From Polynucleobacter sp. (GTDB lineage Bacteria > Pseudomonadota > Gammaproteobacteria > Burkholderiales > Burkholderiaceae): 57,765 nt of DNA. The translations under genes were made by a program, and so were the position numbers. The stretch lies in NCBI GenBank assembly GCA_030696845.1, contig JAUYRJ010000043.1, positions 1 to 57,765 of the forward strand, given 5' to 3'. Below, in pieces: positions 39,956-49,138 of this stretch (positions are counted from its first letter, which is position 1; each line of letters opens with the position of its first letter). Below the pieces are notes generated by a model. It was given only the letters and a program-made list of their open reading frames with translations, made no database searches and was not told the DNA's origin.

Positions 39956-40426
39956 ATGTTTAATGTTGTTTTATTCGAACCCGAAATTCCACCCAACACC
40001 GGCAATATTATCCGGCTGTGTGCTAACACGGGAGCCAAGCTGCATTTAATTGAGCCGCTGGGCTTTCCGCTAGAAGATGCCAAGCTGCGCAGAGCGGGGC
40101 TTGATTACCATGAGTTCGCAAATATTGCGGTGTATGCCAATTGGGCCGACTTCATCGCTAAAGTGTCACCCGCCAATGAACGTATGTTCGCACTCACCAC
40201 CAAGGGGCATGGAAAAGTAACGGACGCCCAATTTGCGCCGAATGATTTTTTCATCTTTGGATCTGAAACTAAGGGAATCAGCGATGAGGTCCGAAACAGT
40301 ATTTTGGATCACAATCGCATCCGCCTACCGATGCGCGAAAATAGCAGAAGCTTGAACCTATCGAATAGCGTTGCGATTTTAGTTTACGAAGCCTGGCGAC
40401 AAAATGGCTTTGTCGGTGGCAATTAA
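39956..40426 (+). CDS. trmL: tRNA (cytidine(34)-2'-O)-methyltransferase
   Basis: 156-residue SPOUT methyltransferase that modifies the wobble base of tRNA-Leu. The N-terminus [25 protein letters not shown] and the knot-forming [13 protein letters not shown] plus [21 protein letters not shown] are diagnostic. Its stop codon directly abuts the end of the convergent gpsA gene. Confidence 0.96.
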   Translation: MFNVVLFEPEIPPNTGNIIRLCANTGAKLHLIEPLGFPLEDAKLRRAGLDYHEFANIAVYANWADFIAKVSPANERMFALTTKGHGKVTDAQFAPNDFFIFGSETKGISDEVRNSILDHNRIRLPMRENSRSLNLSNSVAILVYEAWRQNGFVGGN

Positions 40427-41458
40427 TTACCTTGCTTCGTTTTCTGGCTTTGGGCCGCGCCCCATCAGTTTTTGCACCGCTTGCTTTGCGGTGGTTTGAC
40501 CGGAAAGTACCTCACACATATTGCTCGTAATTGGCATATCTACGCCCAGGCGCTTAGCCAAATCCGCTACCGCAGAAGCGCATAACACCCCCTCCGCCAC
40601 ATGCCCTAAATTTGCCAATACTGCTTGCAGCGGCTCGCCAGCTGCAAGAGCTAGTCCAACCCTACGGTTACGCGATAAGTCACCTGTAGCGGTCAGAATC
40701 AAATCGCCCACACCGGTTAAGCCCATGCACGTCTCAGGCTTGCCGCCAGCTGCCTTGACTAATCGCATCATCTCAGCAAGTCCACGCGTTAATACCGCAG
40801 CACGCGCATTTAGGCCCAAACCCAAGCCATCGCCAATGCCCGCCGCAATCGCCAATATATTTTTTACTGCGCCACCTAGCTCTACGCCGATTAAATCGTC
40901 GCTTGCGTAAATGCGCATATTGCCGTGATGAAAGGCAGCCTGAACGCCTTGGCACAAGGCATCCGACTTACTTGCCACCGTCAATGCGCATGGCAAACCT
41001 TGGGCTACCTCTTTTGCAAAGCTAGGTCCGGATAACGCCCCATACGAATGCGTTAATCCACGGCCGTGTTTAATTTGTTCACGCTCCACCACCTGATGCG
41101 GCAATAAAGATGTCTTTGGCTCCAAGCCCTTGCATAACCAGACGATGTTTAAGGGGTGTTTTGCAATCTGCAAAACGTGGGCCATGATCTCGGATAAACC
41201 GGACATCGGAGTTGCAATCACGAGCAAATCAGTCGAGTCCAGTTGCTGAACAGCCCGTTCAAAATCAAACTCAAGCCTCAGTCCAGACGGCAAGCTAATT
41301 TCGGGCAAGTATTGTTGATTCTGTTGCGTCGCTTGAATTTGATCAATCTGATCTTTGCTACGCGACCAAAGACACACCGCGCCTTTGGGCAGGTGGCGCG
41401 CTGCCTGCGCAGCCATCGCCGTTCCCCATGCTCCAGCTCCAAGCAGTGTCACTCTCAT
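40427..41458 (-). CDS. gpsA: Glycerol-3-phosphate dehydrogenase [NAD(P)+]
   Basis: 343 residues. Makes sn-glycerol 3-phosphate for phospholipids. The N-terminal Rossmann motif is VTLLGAGAWGTAMAAQAA; the catalytic lysine is in GVELGGAVKNILAIAAGIGDG, and TRGLAEMMRLVKAAGGKPET is the substrate-binding block. It is downstream of secB (23-bp gap), as usual in betaproteobacteria. Confidence 0.97.
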   Translation of the reverse strand: MRVTLLGAGAWGTAMAAQAARHLPKGAVCLWSRSKDQIDQIQATQQNQQYLPEISLPSGLRLEFDFERAVQQLDSTDLLVIATPMSGLSEIMAHVLQIAKHPLNIVWLCKGLEPKTSLLPHQVVEREQIKHGRGLTHSYGALSGPSFAKEVAQGLPCALTVASKSDALCQGVQAAFHHGNMRIYASDDLIGVELGGAVKNILAIAAGIGDGLGLGLNARAAVLTRGLAEMMRLVKAAGGKPETCMGLTGVGDLILTATGDLSRNRRVGLALAAGEPLQAVLANLGHVAEGVLCASAVADLAKRLGVDMPITSNMCEVLSGQTTAKQAVQKLMGRGPKPENEAR

Positions 41459-41481
41459 GATCTGTGAGCCAAGCCCGAACT

Positions 41482-42006
41482 TCAGTTAGGCAAAATAATT
41501 TTGCTCTCTGCGGCAGTACTGCTGCCGTCGCCTTCGGCCGCCTCTTGCGCCTGCATGAGTCGATGCTGGTACATACCGTGGAAATTGATTTCACTCAAAT
41601 GAATCGGCTGAAACCCTGCGCGGCTGATGATGTCCGCCACATTGGAGCGCAAGTAGGGGAACAAGATAGTGGGGCAAGTAACGCCCAACATAGGATCAAC
41701 CTGCTCCGGAGGAATGTGACTGAACTGGAAGATACCAGCTTGTTTCGCCTCTACCAAGAAGAGTACCTTGCTATCGACGCGCGCAGTTAAGGTTGAAATC
41801 AAGGCAACCTCGAACACCCCATCAGCGAGCGGATCAACACTCACATCAATTTCTACCTGAATCTGTGGCTCAGCAGGAACTAGCAAAATCGCTGGCGCGT
41901 TCGGCTGCTCCAAGGAAAGGTCTTTTAGATAAATGCGCTGAATAATGAAACTGGGTTCATTCGCATTATCAGCCCCATCTTTAAGTGATGCTGTTTGGTC
42001 GCTCAT
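41482..42006 (-). CDS. secB: Protein-export chaperone SecB
   Basis: 174 residues. Keeps preproteins unfolded and delivers them to SecA. Conserved segments include FIIQRIYLKDLSLEQPNAPAI, the QAGIFQFSHIPPEQVDPMLGVTCPTILFPYLR core and FQPIHLSEINFHGMY. The C-terminus, which binds SecA, is longer and rich in Ala and Glu. It lies downstream of grxC by 27 bp. Confidence 0.97.
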   Translation of the reverse strand: MSDQTASLKDGADNANEPSFIIQRIYLKDLSLEQPNAPAILLVPAEPQIQVEIDVSVDPLADGVFEVALISTLTARVDSKVLFLVEAKQAGIFQFSHIPPEQVDPMLGVTCPTILFPYLRSNVADIISRAGFQPIHLSEINFHGMYQHRLMQAQEAAEGDGSSTAAESKIILPN

Positions 42007-42033
42007 AAAGGACTCTCTATTCTGAATAAAAAA

Positions 42034-42297
42034 TTAAACGGCGCCAGCAAGTAATTCGTCTAATTTACCAGCGCGATCGAGCGCTGCTAAATCATCGTAG
42101 CCGCCAACATGGTGATCGCCAATATAAATTTGTGGCACAGTCCTGCGACCCGTTCGGGTCATCATGATCTCGCGTTGCGCGGGATCAGCATCAATAAGGA
42201 TCTTTTCTAATTGAGTAACGCCTTTTTTTTGCAATAACTTTTCAGCCATCACGCAATATGGGCAAACTCGAGTGCTATACATAACAACAGATTGCAT
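42034..42297 (-). CDS. grxC: Glutaredoxin 3
   Basis: 87 residues with active site CPYC (in TRVCPYCVMAEKLL) and the glutathione-binding TVPQIYIGDHHVGGYDDL. A cytoplasmic dithiol glutaredoxin using glutathione, whose synthesis genes lie at 48169-50437. It follows the rhodanese gene by 2 bp, so the two are certainly co-transcribed with secB and gpsA. Confidence 0.97.
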   Translation of the reverse strand: MQSVVMYSTRVCPYCVMAEKLLQKKGVTQLEKILIDADPAQREIMMTRTGRRTVPQIYIGDHHVGGYDDLAALDRAGKLDELLAGAV

Positions 42298-42299
42298 CT

Positions 42300-42716
42300 T
42301 TACCCCTTAGTCAATGGCAAGCTTGAGGCCTTCCAAGCCTGAATTCCGCCATCTAAATTTTTCACCTCAGTAAAGCCCGCCGCCTGCAGTTGCTTTAGTG
42401 CGCCTCGCGAAGTCATACCGCTTTGGCAAACCACGATAACTGGCAACTTGCGGTCGAGTTTTAACTTATCAATGGCCGAAGCAATTTGATCCATTGCGAT
42501 CCGTTTGGCGTTCGGAATGTGCCCAGCCTGGAAATCAGCCTCAGGGCGAACATCGAGAATTTGTGCCTTTTTTCGGTTAATCCAGATGGTCGCCTCCGTC
42601 GGGGAAAGTCCGCCGCCCATAATTAATGTAGATAATGTAGGCAGAAAAAGCGCTACTCCAGTAACTAATATCAGCGCGATAAGCGCTATATTTTCGATTT
42701 GCATTAGAAAGTTCAT
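42300..42716 (-). CDS. Membrane-anchored rhodanese-like protein
   Basis: 138 residues. One N-terminal membrane helix (IALIALILVTGVALFLPTL) and a cytoplasmic rhodanese domain with the active cysteine in VIVVCQSGMTSRGALKQL and the motif ILDVRPEADFQAGHIPNAKRI. Rhodaneses move sulfane sulfur; the acceptor is unknown. A later start at ATG 42704 is possible. It is divergent from gpmA with a 22-bp gap. Confidence 0.9.
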   Translation of the reverse strand: MNFLMQIENIALIALILVTGVALFLPTLSTLIMGGGLSPTEATIWINRKKAQILDVRPEADFQAGHIPNAKRIAMDQIASAIDKLKLDRKLPVIVVCQSGMTSRGALKQLQAAGFTEVKNLDGGIQAWKASSLPLTKG

Positions 42717-42738
42717 CCTCAGATTATAGAATGGCTCT

Positions 42739-43428
42739 ATGAAACAACTCGTCCTTATCCGTCATGGTGAATCCGCTTGGAACCTAGAAAATCGCTTTAC
42801 CGGCTGGGCTGATGTCGATTTAACCCAAAAAGGCATTGAACAGGCCATTGCAGCCGGAAAAAGCCTAAAAAAGGCCGGTTATGAGTTTGATATTGGCTAT
42901 ACCTCCGTCCTGCGGCGAGCCATTCGGACGCTCTGGTACATCCAAGATGAAATGAACCTCATGTGGATTCCGGTTGTACACAGCTGGCGCCTGAATGAGC
43001 GCCACTATGGCGCCCTAACCGGCTTAAATAAAGCTGAAACGGCCGCCAAATACGGTGACGACCAAGTCCACATTTGGCGCCGCTCTTTTGATGTGCGACC
43101 GCCCTTATTGGACTTGGCCGACGAGCGCAATTGCCATAACGATAAGCGTTACACCAAGCTGGAGCACAGTGAAATTCCCTTAGGGGAGTGCCTGAAAGAC
43201 ACTATTGATCGGGTTATGCCCCTCTGGAATGAATCCATCGCTCCCGCCCTAAAGCTAGGCAAGCGGGTCGTTTTGGTCGCCCATGGCAACAGCATTCGGT
43301 CGATTATTAAGTATTTAGACGGGGTTTCAGAGTCCGCCATCATGGAAGTCAATGTCCCAAATGGCAGGCCTTTAATTTATGAGCTGGATGACAATTTAAA
43401 ACCAATACAGCATTTTTATTTAGACTAG
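42739..43428 (+). CDS. gpmA: 2,3-bisphosphoglycerate-dependent phosphoglycerate mutase
   Basis: 229 residues. Interconverts 3- and 2-phosphoglycerate in glycolysis and gluconeogenesis. The catalytic histidine motif is [18 protein letters not shown], followed by [20 protein letters not shown] and the second histidine region [17 protein letters not shown]. Normal family length. A TATAGA at 42725-42730 in the short gap to the rhodanese gene could serve as -10. Confidence 0.97.
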   Translation: MKQLVLIRHGESAWNLENRFTGWADVDLTQKGIEQAIAAGKSLKKAGYEFDIGYTSVLRRAIRTLWYIQDEMNLMWIPVVHSWRLNERHYGALTGLNKAETAAKYGDDQVHIWRRSFDVRPPLLDLADERNCHNDKRYTKLEHSEIPLGECLKDTIDRVMPLWNESIAPALKLGKRVVLVAHGNSIRSIIKYLDGVSESAIMEVNVPNGRPLIYELDDNLKPIQHFYLD

Positions 43429-43479
43429 AGCAAAATGAACGACATACTCGTTTAAGCTTGAATCGAAGACCCACCATCC

Positions 43480-44913
43480 ATGCGCCACTTATTTAAAAAC
43501 ATTGCCCTGATCGCCGTCGGCCTAATTGCCGGGGTTGCTGCGACGATTCAATTTTCCGCGACAGCGCAACAAGGCACCACACTACCGCTTGACGAACTTC
43601 GTACCCTTTCTAATGTGTTTGCACAAATTAAGCGCGAATACGTAGAGCCGATCGAAGACAAGCAGTTATTAACCGATGCGGTGAAGGGTATGGTCAGCAG
43701 TCTTGATCCCCATTCTTCTTTTTTAGATAAAAAAGATTTTTCTGAGATGCAAGAGCAAACTGCAGGCAAGTTCGCAGGTCTTGGCATTGAAATCACCTCT
43801 GAAGATGGCTTAGTCAAGGTCTTAAATCCGATCGAAGATAGTCCAGCGGCACGCGCCGGCCTTCAGGCGGGTGACTTAATCACGCGCCTAGACGACAAAC
43901 CCGTTCGTGGCATGTCTCTTGATAAGGCCGTGCGCACAATGCGCGGCACGCCAGGGACGAAGATTACCCTGACCATTTTTAGAAAGAGTGAAGAGCGCAG
44001 CTTTCCTGTAACCATTACCCGCGCCGAAATTAAAGTGCAATCCATCAAAACTAAGATAGTTGATAACGACATCGCTTGGGTTCGCATTACGAGTTTTCAG
44101 GAGCGCACCGTTCCAGACTTGGCTAAACGCCTGAGTGAAATCGCCGCAAAGAACCCCAACCTCAAAGGCTTAATTTTGGACCTGCGGAATAATGGTGGGG
44201 GCCTTTTACAAGGGGCGGTAGGTGTCGCTGCCGCATTTTTGCCGCCTGATGCCGTAATTGTTTCCACCAAAGGTCAGGCCCCTGACTCTAAGCAGATTTT
44301 TAATGCCACTCCGGCGATGTATCGCCTGGGTGAAACGGGCGATCCTTTAGCATCAATCCCGCCACTCTTTAAAAAAATCCCGATGGTTGTATTGGTTAAT
44401 GCGTTCTCAGCATCCGCATCGGAGATTGTGGCCGGCGCACTCCAAGACTACAAGCGCGCCACTATTATTGGTAAAACAACGTTTGGCAAAGGTTCCGTTC
44501 AAACCGTTCGTCCCTTATCCAATGACTCCGCGCTCAAAATCACGACAGCCTATTACTACACACCCAAAGGGCGCTCGATTCAGGCTTTTGGTATTAAGCC
44601 TGATATCGCGGTGGATCAAAATAAAGACGGCGACCCTGATGATGTATTAATCACCCGCGAGATTGATAGTGAAAAGCATCTGCGCAACAAGCAGTCGCCT
44701 GAAGAAAAACTGATTGCTGACCGAGAAAAACGTCGCCTTGAAGAGTTGCAGCGCATCGAAGAACGTAATGCAAAAAAAACGCCTGAAGAGCGCGAAAAAG
44801 AAAAGTCCAAGAAGCCTGTTGAGCTCGGCGGTCCGGATGACTTCATGCTGCAACAAGCCGTGGCCTTTTTAGACGGGAAAGAAGTGCAGCGCTCCTCTTC
44901 CAAATTAGAGTAA
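43480..44913 (+). CDS. ctpA: S41 family C-terminal processing peptidase
   Basis: 477 residues. A signal peptide (NIALIAVGLIAGVAATIQF) targets it to the periplasm. The PDZ domain spans about 95-180 (GLGIEITSEDGLVKVLNPIEDSPAARAGLQAGDLI). The serine-lysine catalytic pair is in NAFSASASEIVAGAL and GKTTFGKGSVQ. The C-terminus is a long, highly charged Lys/Glu-rich stretch. It cleaves C-terminal tails of periplasmic proteins. It lies between gpmA and the ThiF/MoeB gene, a conserved betaproteobacterial order. Confidence 0.95.
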   Translation: MRHLFKNIALIAVGLIAGVAATIQFSATAQQGTTLPLDELRTLSNVFAQIKREYVEPIEDKQLLTDAVKGMVSSLDPHSSFLDKKDFSEMQEQTAGKFAGLGIEITSEDGLVKVLNPIEDSPAARAGLQAGDLITRLDDKPVRGMSLDKAVRTMRGTPGTKITLTIFRKSEERSFPVTITRAEIKVQSIKTKIVDNDIAWVRITSFQERTVPDLAKRLSEIAAKNPNLKGLILDLRNNGGGLLQGAVGVAAAFLPPDAVIVSTKGQAPDSKQIFNATPAMYRLGETGDPLASIPPLFKKIPMVVLVNAFSASASEIVAGALQDYKRATIIGKTTFGKGSVQTVRPLSNDSALKITTAYYYTPKGRSIQAFGIKPDIAVDQNKDGDPDDVLITREIDSEKHLRNKQSPEEKLIADREKRRLEELQRIEERNAKKTPEEREKEKSKKPVELGGPDDFMLQQAVAFLDGKEVQRSSSKLE

Positions 44914-44932
44914 GCGATCGGCGCAGCATTCC

Positions 44933-45685
44933 ATGAATGATGAGCAGTTACTGCGCTACTCACGGCATTTACTGCTCGATGAGATTGATATCGCAGGTCA
45001 GGAAAAGCTGCTACGCTCCCATGCTCTCGTTATTGGTAGTGGCGGCTTAGGTTCTGCGGCGGCCCCGTATTTGGCGGCTGCTGGGCTTGGTAAAATTACT
45101 CTGGTTGATTTTGACTCGGTCGAACTGACCAATTTGCAACGTCAGATTATGCATACCCAAGCTAGCATTGGTAAAAGCAAGGTTAGTTCAGGTAAAGCAT
45201 TTTTAAATGCCCTTAACCCATCCGTAACCATCGATGCGATTGAAGAGCGGGTAACGGTGGAACTGCTTAAGTCATTGCTTCCAAGTGTTGATGTTGTTTT
45301 GGATTGCACCGACAATTTTGCAACTCGCCAAAACATCAATGCCGCTTGTGTTGAGGCACAAGTTCCATTAGTTTCAGGATCGGCATTGCGTTTTGATGGG
45401 CAGCTAAGCGTATTTCATTCGGGTCTTTTGGACTCACCCTGCTATGCCTGTATTTTTCCACCCGAAGATGTGCCAGAGGAAATCAACTGTGCCAGTATGG
45501 GTGTATTCTCCCCCCTGGTCGGGATCATCGGTAGCATGCAGGCAGCGCAAGCGCTGCAAGTGCTAATCGGTTTTGGAGAGCCACTGATTGGGCGCTTACT
45601 CTTATGGAATGCGCGTACGACGCGCATCGATACGATTCAAATTCGGCGTAATCCTGACTGCCTCGTCTGCGGTCATCGCCACTAG
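44933..45685 (+). CDS. moeB: ThiF/MoeB family adenylyltransferase
   Basis: 250 residues. An E1-like enzyme that adenylates the C-terminus of a sulfur-carrier protein (MoaD or ThiS). The nucleotide loop is VIGSGGLGSAAAPYLAAAGLG, followed by DFDSVELTNLQRQIMHT and DCTDNFATRQ. Zinc cysteines are in CYACIFPP and the terminal CLVCGH. Sequence alone does not separate a molybdopterin role from a thiamine role, and no other gene of either pathway is nearby. It is convergent with ptsI (11-bp gap). Confidence 0.9.
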   Translation: MNDEQLLRYSRHLLLDEIDIAGQEKLLRSHALVIGSGGLGSAAAPYLAAAGLGKITLVDFDSVELTNLQRQIMHTQASIGKSKVSSGKAFLNALNPSVTIDAIEERVTVELLKSLLPSVDVVLDCTDNFATRQNINAACVEAQVPLVSGSALRFDGQLSVFHSGLLDSPCYACIFPPEDVPEEINCASMGVFSPLVGIIGSMQAAQALQVLIGFGEPLIGRLLLWNARTTRIDTIQIRRNPDCLVCGHRH

Positions 45686-45696
45686 AGAAAACGTAC

Positions 45697-47451
45697 TTAG
45701 GTCGCAGCGAGTGCGGCCAATGCGCTAACCTGCTCCTCGGGCTCCACCGCAGCCAAAACGGCGGCAATGTGCTTCTTAATTTCCGATACATCCGCTCTCA
45801 AAATTTCACGCTTGACTAGCAGCAATTGACTAAAGTGCATTGAAAAATCCGTCAAACCCATGCCGAGTAACAGCTTCGTTAAGTCCGGATCACCTGCCAT
45901 TTCGCCGCACACCGCAATTGGAATATCCGCTTTTTTTGCCTGCCCAATAATATTGGAAAGCAGGTTTAAAACGGCGGGGTGATAAGGGTCGTACAAATGT
46001 GCCACCGCATGATCAGCCCGGTCGATAGCCAAGGTGTACTGGATCAAGTCGTTGGTGCCGATGGATAGGAAATCAAAATGACGGATGAACAAGGGCAATA
46101 CCAGAGCGGCGGCGGGAATTTCAATCATGGCGCCGATCTGAATGTTGGGATTAAAGAGCTGCCCTCGCTGCTGTAATTGAGTCTTGGCTTTTTCCAGCAA
46201 ACGCAAGGTTTCATTAATCTCTTTGGCGTGCGCTAGCATCGGAATCATGATGCGGGCTTGGCCATGCGCAGACGCCCGCAGAATTGCTCTCAATTGCGTC
46301 AGAAAAATTTCTGGCTCAGTTAAGGACCAGCGAATCGCGCGCAAACCCAATGGCGAGGTGCCTGTCTGTGATAAATCACTACCCGAGCCAAGCGCCTTAT
46401 CGGCACCCACATCAATGGTCCGAATATTCACAGGCAAGCCATGCATCAGCTCAATAACGCGGCGGTATTCTAAATACTGCTGCTCTTCACCAGGAAGCGC
46501 CTCATTGCGGTTCATGAACAAAAACTCGGAACGGAATAAACCAACACCCACCGCACCCGAGTCGACTACCTGCTTCGCGTCTTCAGGCAACTCGATATTG
46601 GCGAATAACGCAATCGGAACACCGTCTTTTGTTTTAGTAGCGGAATACTTAATTTGTTGCAACTTTTGAGATTCCGCTAATTCTTCACGCTGCAAGCTGC
46701 GATATTCTTCTAGTAAGCGTTCGCTTGGGGAAACCACCACCACGCCCCGATCCCCATCCAGCACCAACCAATCGCCATGGCGAATAATTTCACTTGAATG
46801 GCGCGCGCCCACGACTGCTGGAATCTCCATGCTGCGAGCGACAATGGCTGTATGCGAGGTTCGACCCCCCAGATCGGTAACAAATCCCTTAAACGCGTAC
46901 TCTTTAAAACGCAACATGTCATGCGGCGCAATATCGTGCGCCACAATGATTGAATCCACGCCAATATCGCTGGGTGCTAAAAAATCCGACTGCGCTAGAC
47001 CCTCTTTTTGTTGTGTATGTAGCGCCTTTAAAACACGTTCCGCCACTTGACGAATATCGTGTGCGCGCTCCTTCAGATACGGATCTTCGATTTCCGCAAA
47101 CTGCTCTAGCAAATCATTAAGTTCGGTAGTTAAAGCCCATGCGGCATTGAGCCGTTGCGTACGAATTAGCTTTAATGGCTTTTCTGCCAATGTTGGATCG
47201 GCTAAGATCATGCCGTGCACATCTAAAAAAGCAGCCATTTCTTGCGGTGCATCTTTAGGCAATGCGTGGCGCAAGGTTTCCAGCTCTTGGCGCACATGCT
47301 TAAAGGCAGCCAACAGTCTATCCGCCTCAAACTCCTCTTGCCCTACGTCCACCAAATGGTGGCTGACCTCTAAGGCGGCGCGCGAGATCAATACCGCACG
47401 GCCAATTGCGATTCCCTTTGATACCGGAATGCCGTGCAGAGAAAAAGTCAC
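45697..47451 (-). CDS. ptsI: Phosphoenolpyruvate-protein phosphotransferase (enzyme I)
   Basis: 584 residues. Takes phosphate from PEP and passes it to HPr. The phosphohistidine motif is GGRTSHTAIVARSMEIPAVVG; PEP-binding segments VGLFRSEFLFMNR and FLSIGTNDLIQYTLAIDR and the cysteine motif IAVCGEMAGDP are all present. It is the last gene of gshA-gshB-IIA-ptsH-ptsI and starts 2 bp after ptsH. No sugar-specific EIIBC is in the window. Confidence 0.97.
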   Translation of the reverse strand: MTFSLHGIPVSKGIAIGRAVLISRAALEVSHHLVDVGQEEFEADRLLAAFKHVRQELETLRHALPKDAPQEMAAFLDVHGMILADPTLAEKPLKLIRTQRLNAAWALTTELNDLLEQFAEIEDPYLKERAHDIRQVAERVLKALHTQQKEGLAQSDFLAPSDIGVDSIIVAHDIAPHDMLRFKEYAFKGFVTDLGGRTSHTAIVARSMEIPAVVGARHSSEIIRHGDWLVLDGDRGVVVVSPSERLLEEYRSLQREELAESQKLQQIKYSATKTKDGVPIALFANIELPEDAKQVVDSGAVGVGLFRSEFLFMNRNEALPGEEQQYLEYRRVIELMHGLPVNIRTIDVGADKALGSGSDLSQTGTSPLGLRAIRWSLTEPEIFLTQLRAILRASAHGQARIMIPMLAHAKEINETLRLLEKAKTQLQQRGQLFNPNIQIGAMIEIPAAALVLPLFIRHFDFLSIGTNDLIQYTLAIDRADHAVAHLYDPYHPAVLNLLSNIIGQAKKADIPIAVCGEMAGDPDLTKLLLGMGLTDFSMHFSQLLLVKREILRADVSEIKKHIAAVLAAVEPEEQVSALAALAAT

Positions 47452-47453
47452 GC

Positions 47454-47723
47454 TTACTCGCCCTCACCAAATCGGTTGTTAATTAGCTCTGTAATTGCGA
47501 GCATCGCCTCGTCCGCATCGCTTCCAATCGTTTCTAGAGTAACCGTACTACCGATACCGGCAGCCAGCATCATCACGCCCATAATACTTTTGGCATTGAT
47601 TTGTCGACCGTTTTTACTAAGCAATACTTCGCACTGGAATTGGGCTGCTAACTGCGATAGCTTCGCAGAGGCTCTAGCATGCAGCCCCAGTTTATTGATG
47701 ATGGTGATATCGGCTACTGGCAT
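47454..47723 (-). CDS. ptsH: Phosphocarrier protein HPr
   Basis: 89 residues. The PEP-dependent phosphorylation site is His15 (NKLGLHARASAK) and the HPr-kinase site is Ser46 (NAKSIMGVMML); both are intact, in agreement with the hprK gene at 14224-15210. The start codon overlaps the stop of the upstream IIA gene (TAATG). Confidence 0.97.
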   Translation of the reverse strand: MPVADITIINKLGLHARASAKLSQLAAQFQCEVLLSKNGRQINAKSIMGVMMLAAGIGSTVTLETIGSDADEAMLAITELINNRFGEGE

Positions 47724-48166
47724 TAGCGATCCTGCATATCTGTCGTTTGCATATTCCCTAGAGCTCCCAAGCGTAAGATGCCATTTTGTCCACCCTGCAA
47801 TGTTTTTTGTACCAATAACTCTAATGTATCCGTTCTGTATGACACTGCGCGCATCAGCATCGGGAGATTTAACCCAGCCAGCACCATTACCTTTAGGCCG
47901 GGGCCTGATTTCACGTGTTGCGTCATCAAGCGGGACGCCACATTCGCTGGAGTCGCCCCCATCAAATCGGTTAATACCAATAATGCATCTTCACTGATCA
48001 CGCCTCGAGCAGCCTCCACCACCCGCTCAAAACTCACCTTAGCATCTTCATGGGGCGGAATGTCGACTGCCCGCACATGATCCGGTACGGCGCCATAAAC
48101 ATGCTCCGCGAAACTGAGCATAGCGCTTGCGATTGGCGTATGCGCCACTATCAATATGCCTGCCAT
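47723..48166 (-). CDS. PTS mannose-type EIIA regulatory protein
   Basis: 147 residues. The N-terminus GILIVAHTPIASAMLSFAEH carries the phosphorylated His9 of the EIIA-Man fold, and LVLTDLMGATPANVASRL is the second conserved block. No EIIB, C or D partners follow, so it is a stand-alone regulatory IIA as in other betaproteobacteria. I choose ATG 48166, 2 bp after the gshB stop; an upstream in-frame start at 48220 would overlap gshB. Confidence 0.92.
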   Translation of the reverse strand: MAGILIVAHTPIASAMLSFAEHVYGAVPDHVRAVDIPPHEDAKVSFERVVEAARGVISEDALLVLTDLMGATPANVASRLMTQHVKSGPGLKVMVLAGLNLPMLMRAVSYRTDTLELLVQKTLQGGQNGILRLGALGNMQTTDMQDR

Positions 48167-48168
48167 GC

Positions 48169-49116
48169 TTATTTCAGAGCCTTTTCCAGTGCGCGCAACC
48201 AAATTTGAGCAACATCGCAATCCGTTTGTTCGGTAATTTCAACAAAACAGGTTGGGCTTGTGACATTAATTTCAGTAAGGTAGCCGCCAATTAAATCCAG
48301 ACCCACCAAGAAAAGTCCTTTTTGCCAAAGTCGCGGAGCTAAATACGCAGCCACTTCTTTTTCTTTTTGCGTTAAGGGCATTGCAAGACCTTTTCCGCCT
48401 GCGGCGAGATTGCCCCGAATTTCACTGCCTTGCGGAATACGCGCTAGCGCATAGGGCACGACTTCGCCGGCAATTAATAAAACGCGTTTATCTCCCTGTG
48501 CAATTTCCGGCAAGAATCGCTGAATCATCAGCGTTCTAGCACCATTTTCGCCGAGCGTCTCGACGATGCTGGCTAAGTTAAGGCCGTCACTGCCGACACG
48601 GAAAACCCCCATGCCGCCCATGCCATCTAATGGCTTAATAACAATATCTTGGTGCACTGAGTGAAACGCCTCAACTTCTGCAAGCTCACGGGTCACCAGG
48701 GTTGGCGGAGTTAAATCAGCAAACTCGGTAATCGATAGTTTTTCGGAATGCTCGCGTATCGCGCTAGGGTCATTCAATACCCGCGCACCTTGACGCACCG
48801 CGGCAGATAACAGCCAAGTTGTATTGAGATACTCAATATCAAACGGGGGGTCCTTGCGCATCAGCACGGCAGAAAAATGCTGAAGTGTGCGCGCCTCAAG
48901 CTTTCCTAACTCGTACCATGAGGTGCTACTGGGCTTAATAATCAGTGGCGCGCAATCCGCTAGAACTGCATTGTCTTTCCACACTATCCCGTGGCTCTGT
49001 GTATACCAAAGGCGATGGCCGGCGGCTTGAGCGGCGCGCATCATTGCCAGAGTGGAGTCCTTTTGAATCTTGAACGACTCTAAAGGATCGGCTATGAATA
49101 ATAAATCCATGGGCAT
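48169..49116 (-). CDS. gshB: Glutathione synthetase
   Basis: 315 residues of the bacterial ATP-grasp type. Joins gamma-glutamylcysteine and glycine. Motifs include RKDPPFDIEYLNTTWLL, IVIKPLDGMGGMGVFRV, the EIRGNLAAGGKG loop and GLDLIGGYLTEINVTSPT. It lies 22 bp after gshA, so both steps of glutathione synthesis are in one operon with the PTS genes. Confidence 0.97.
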   Translation of the reverse strand: MPMDLLFIADPLESFKIQKDSTLAMMRAAQAAGHRLWYTQSHGIVWKDNAVLADCAPLIIKPSSTSWYELGKLEARTLQHFSAVLMRKDPPFDIEYLNTTWLLSAAVRQGARVLNDPSAIREHSEKLSITEFADLTPPTLVTRELAEVEAFHSVHQDIVIKPLDGMGGMGVFRVGSDGLNLASIVETLGENGARTLMIQRFLPEIAQGDKRVLLIAGEVVPYALARIPQGSEIRGNLAAGGKGLAMPLTQKEKEVAAYLAPRLWQKGLFLVGLDLIGGYLTEINVTSPTCFVEITEQTDCDVAQIWLRALEKALK

Positions 49117-49138
49117 CTAATTAAGTAATCCCTTAACT

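Noticed and set aside
46184..46669. 161-codon plus-strand frame inside ptsI
   Set aside because: Antisense shadow of ptsI with no recognisable motif.
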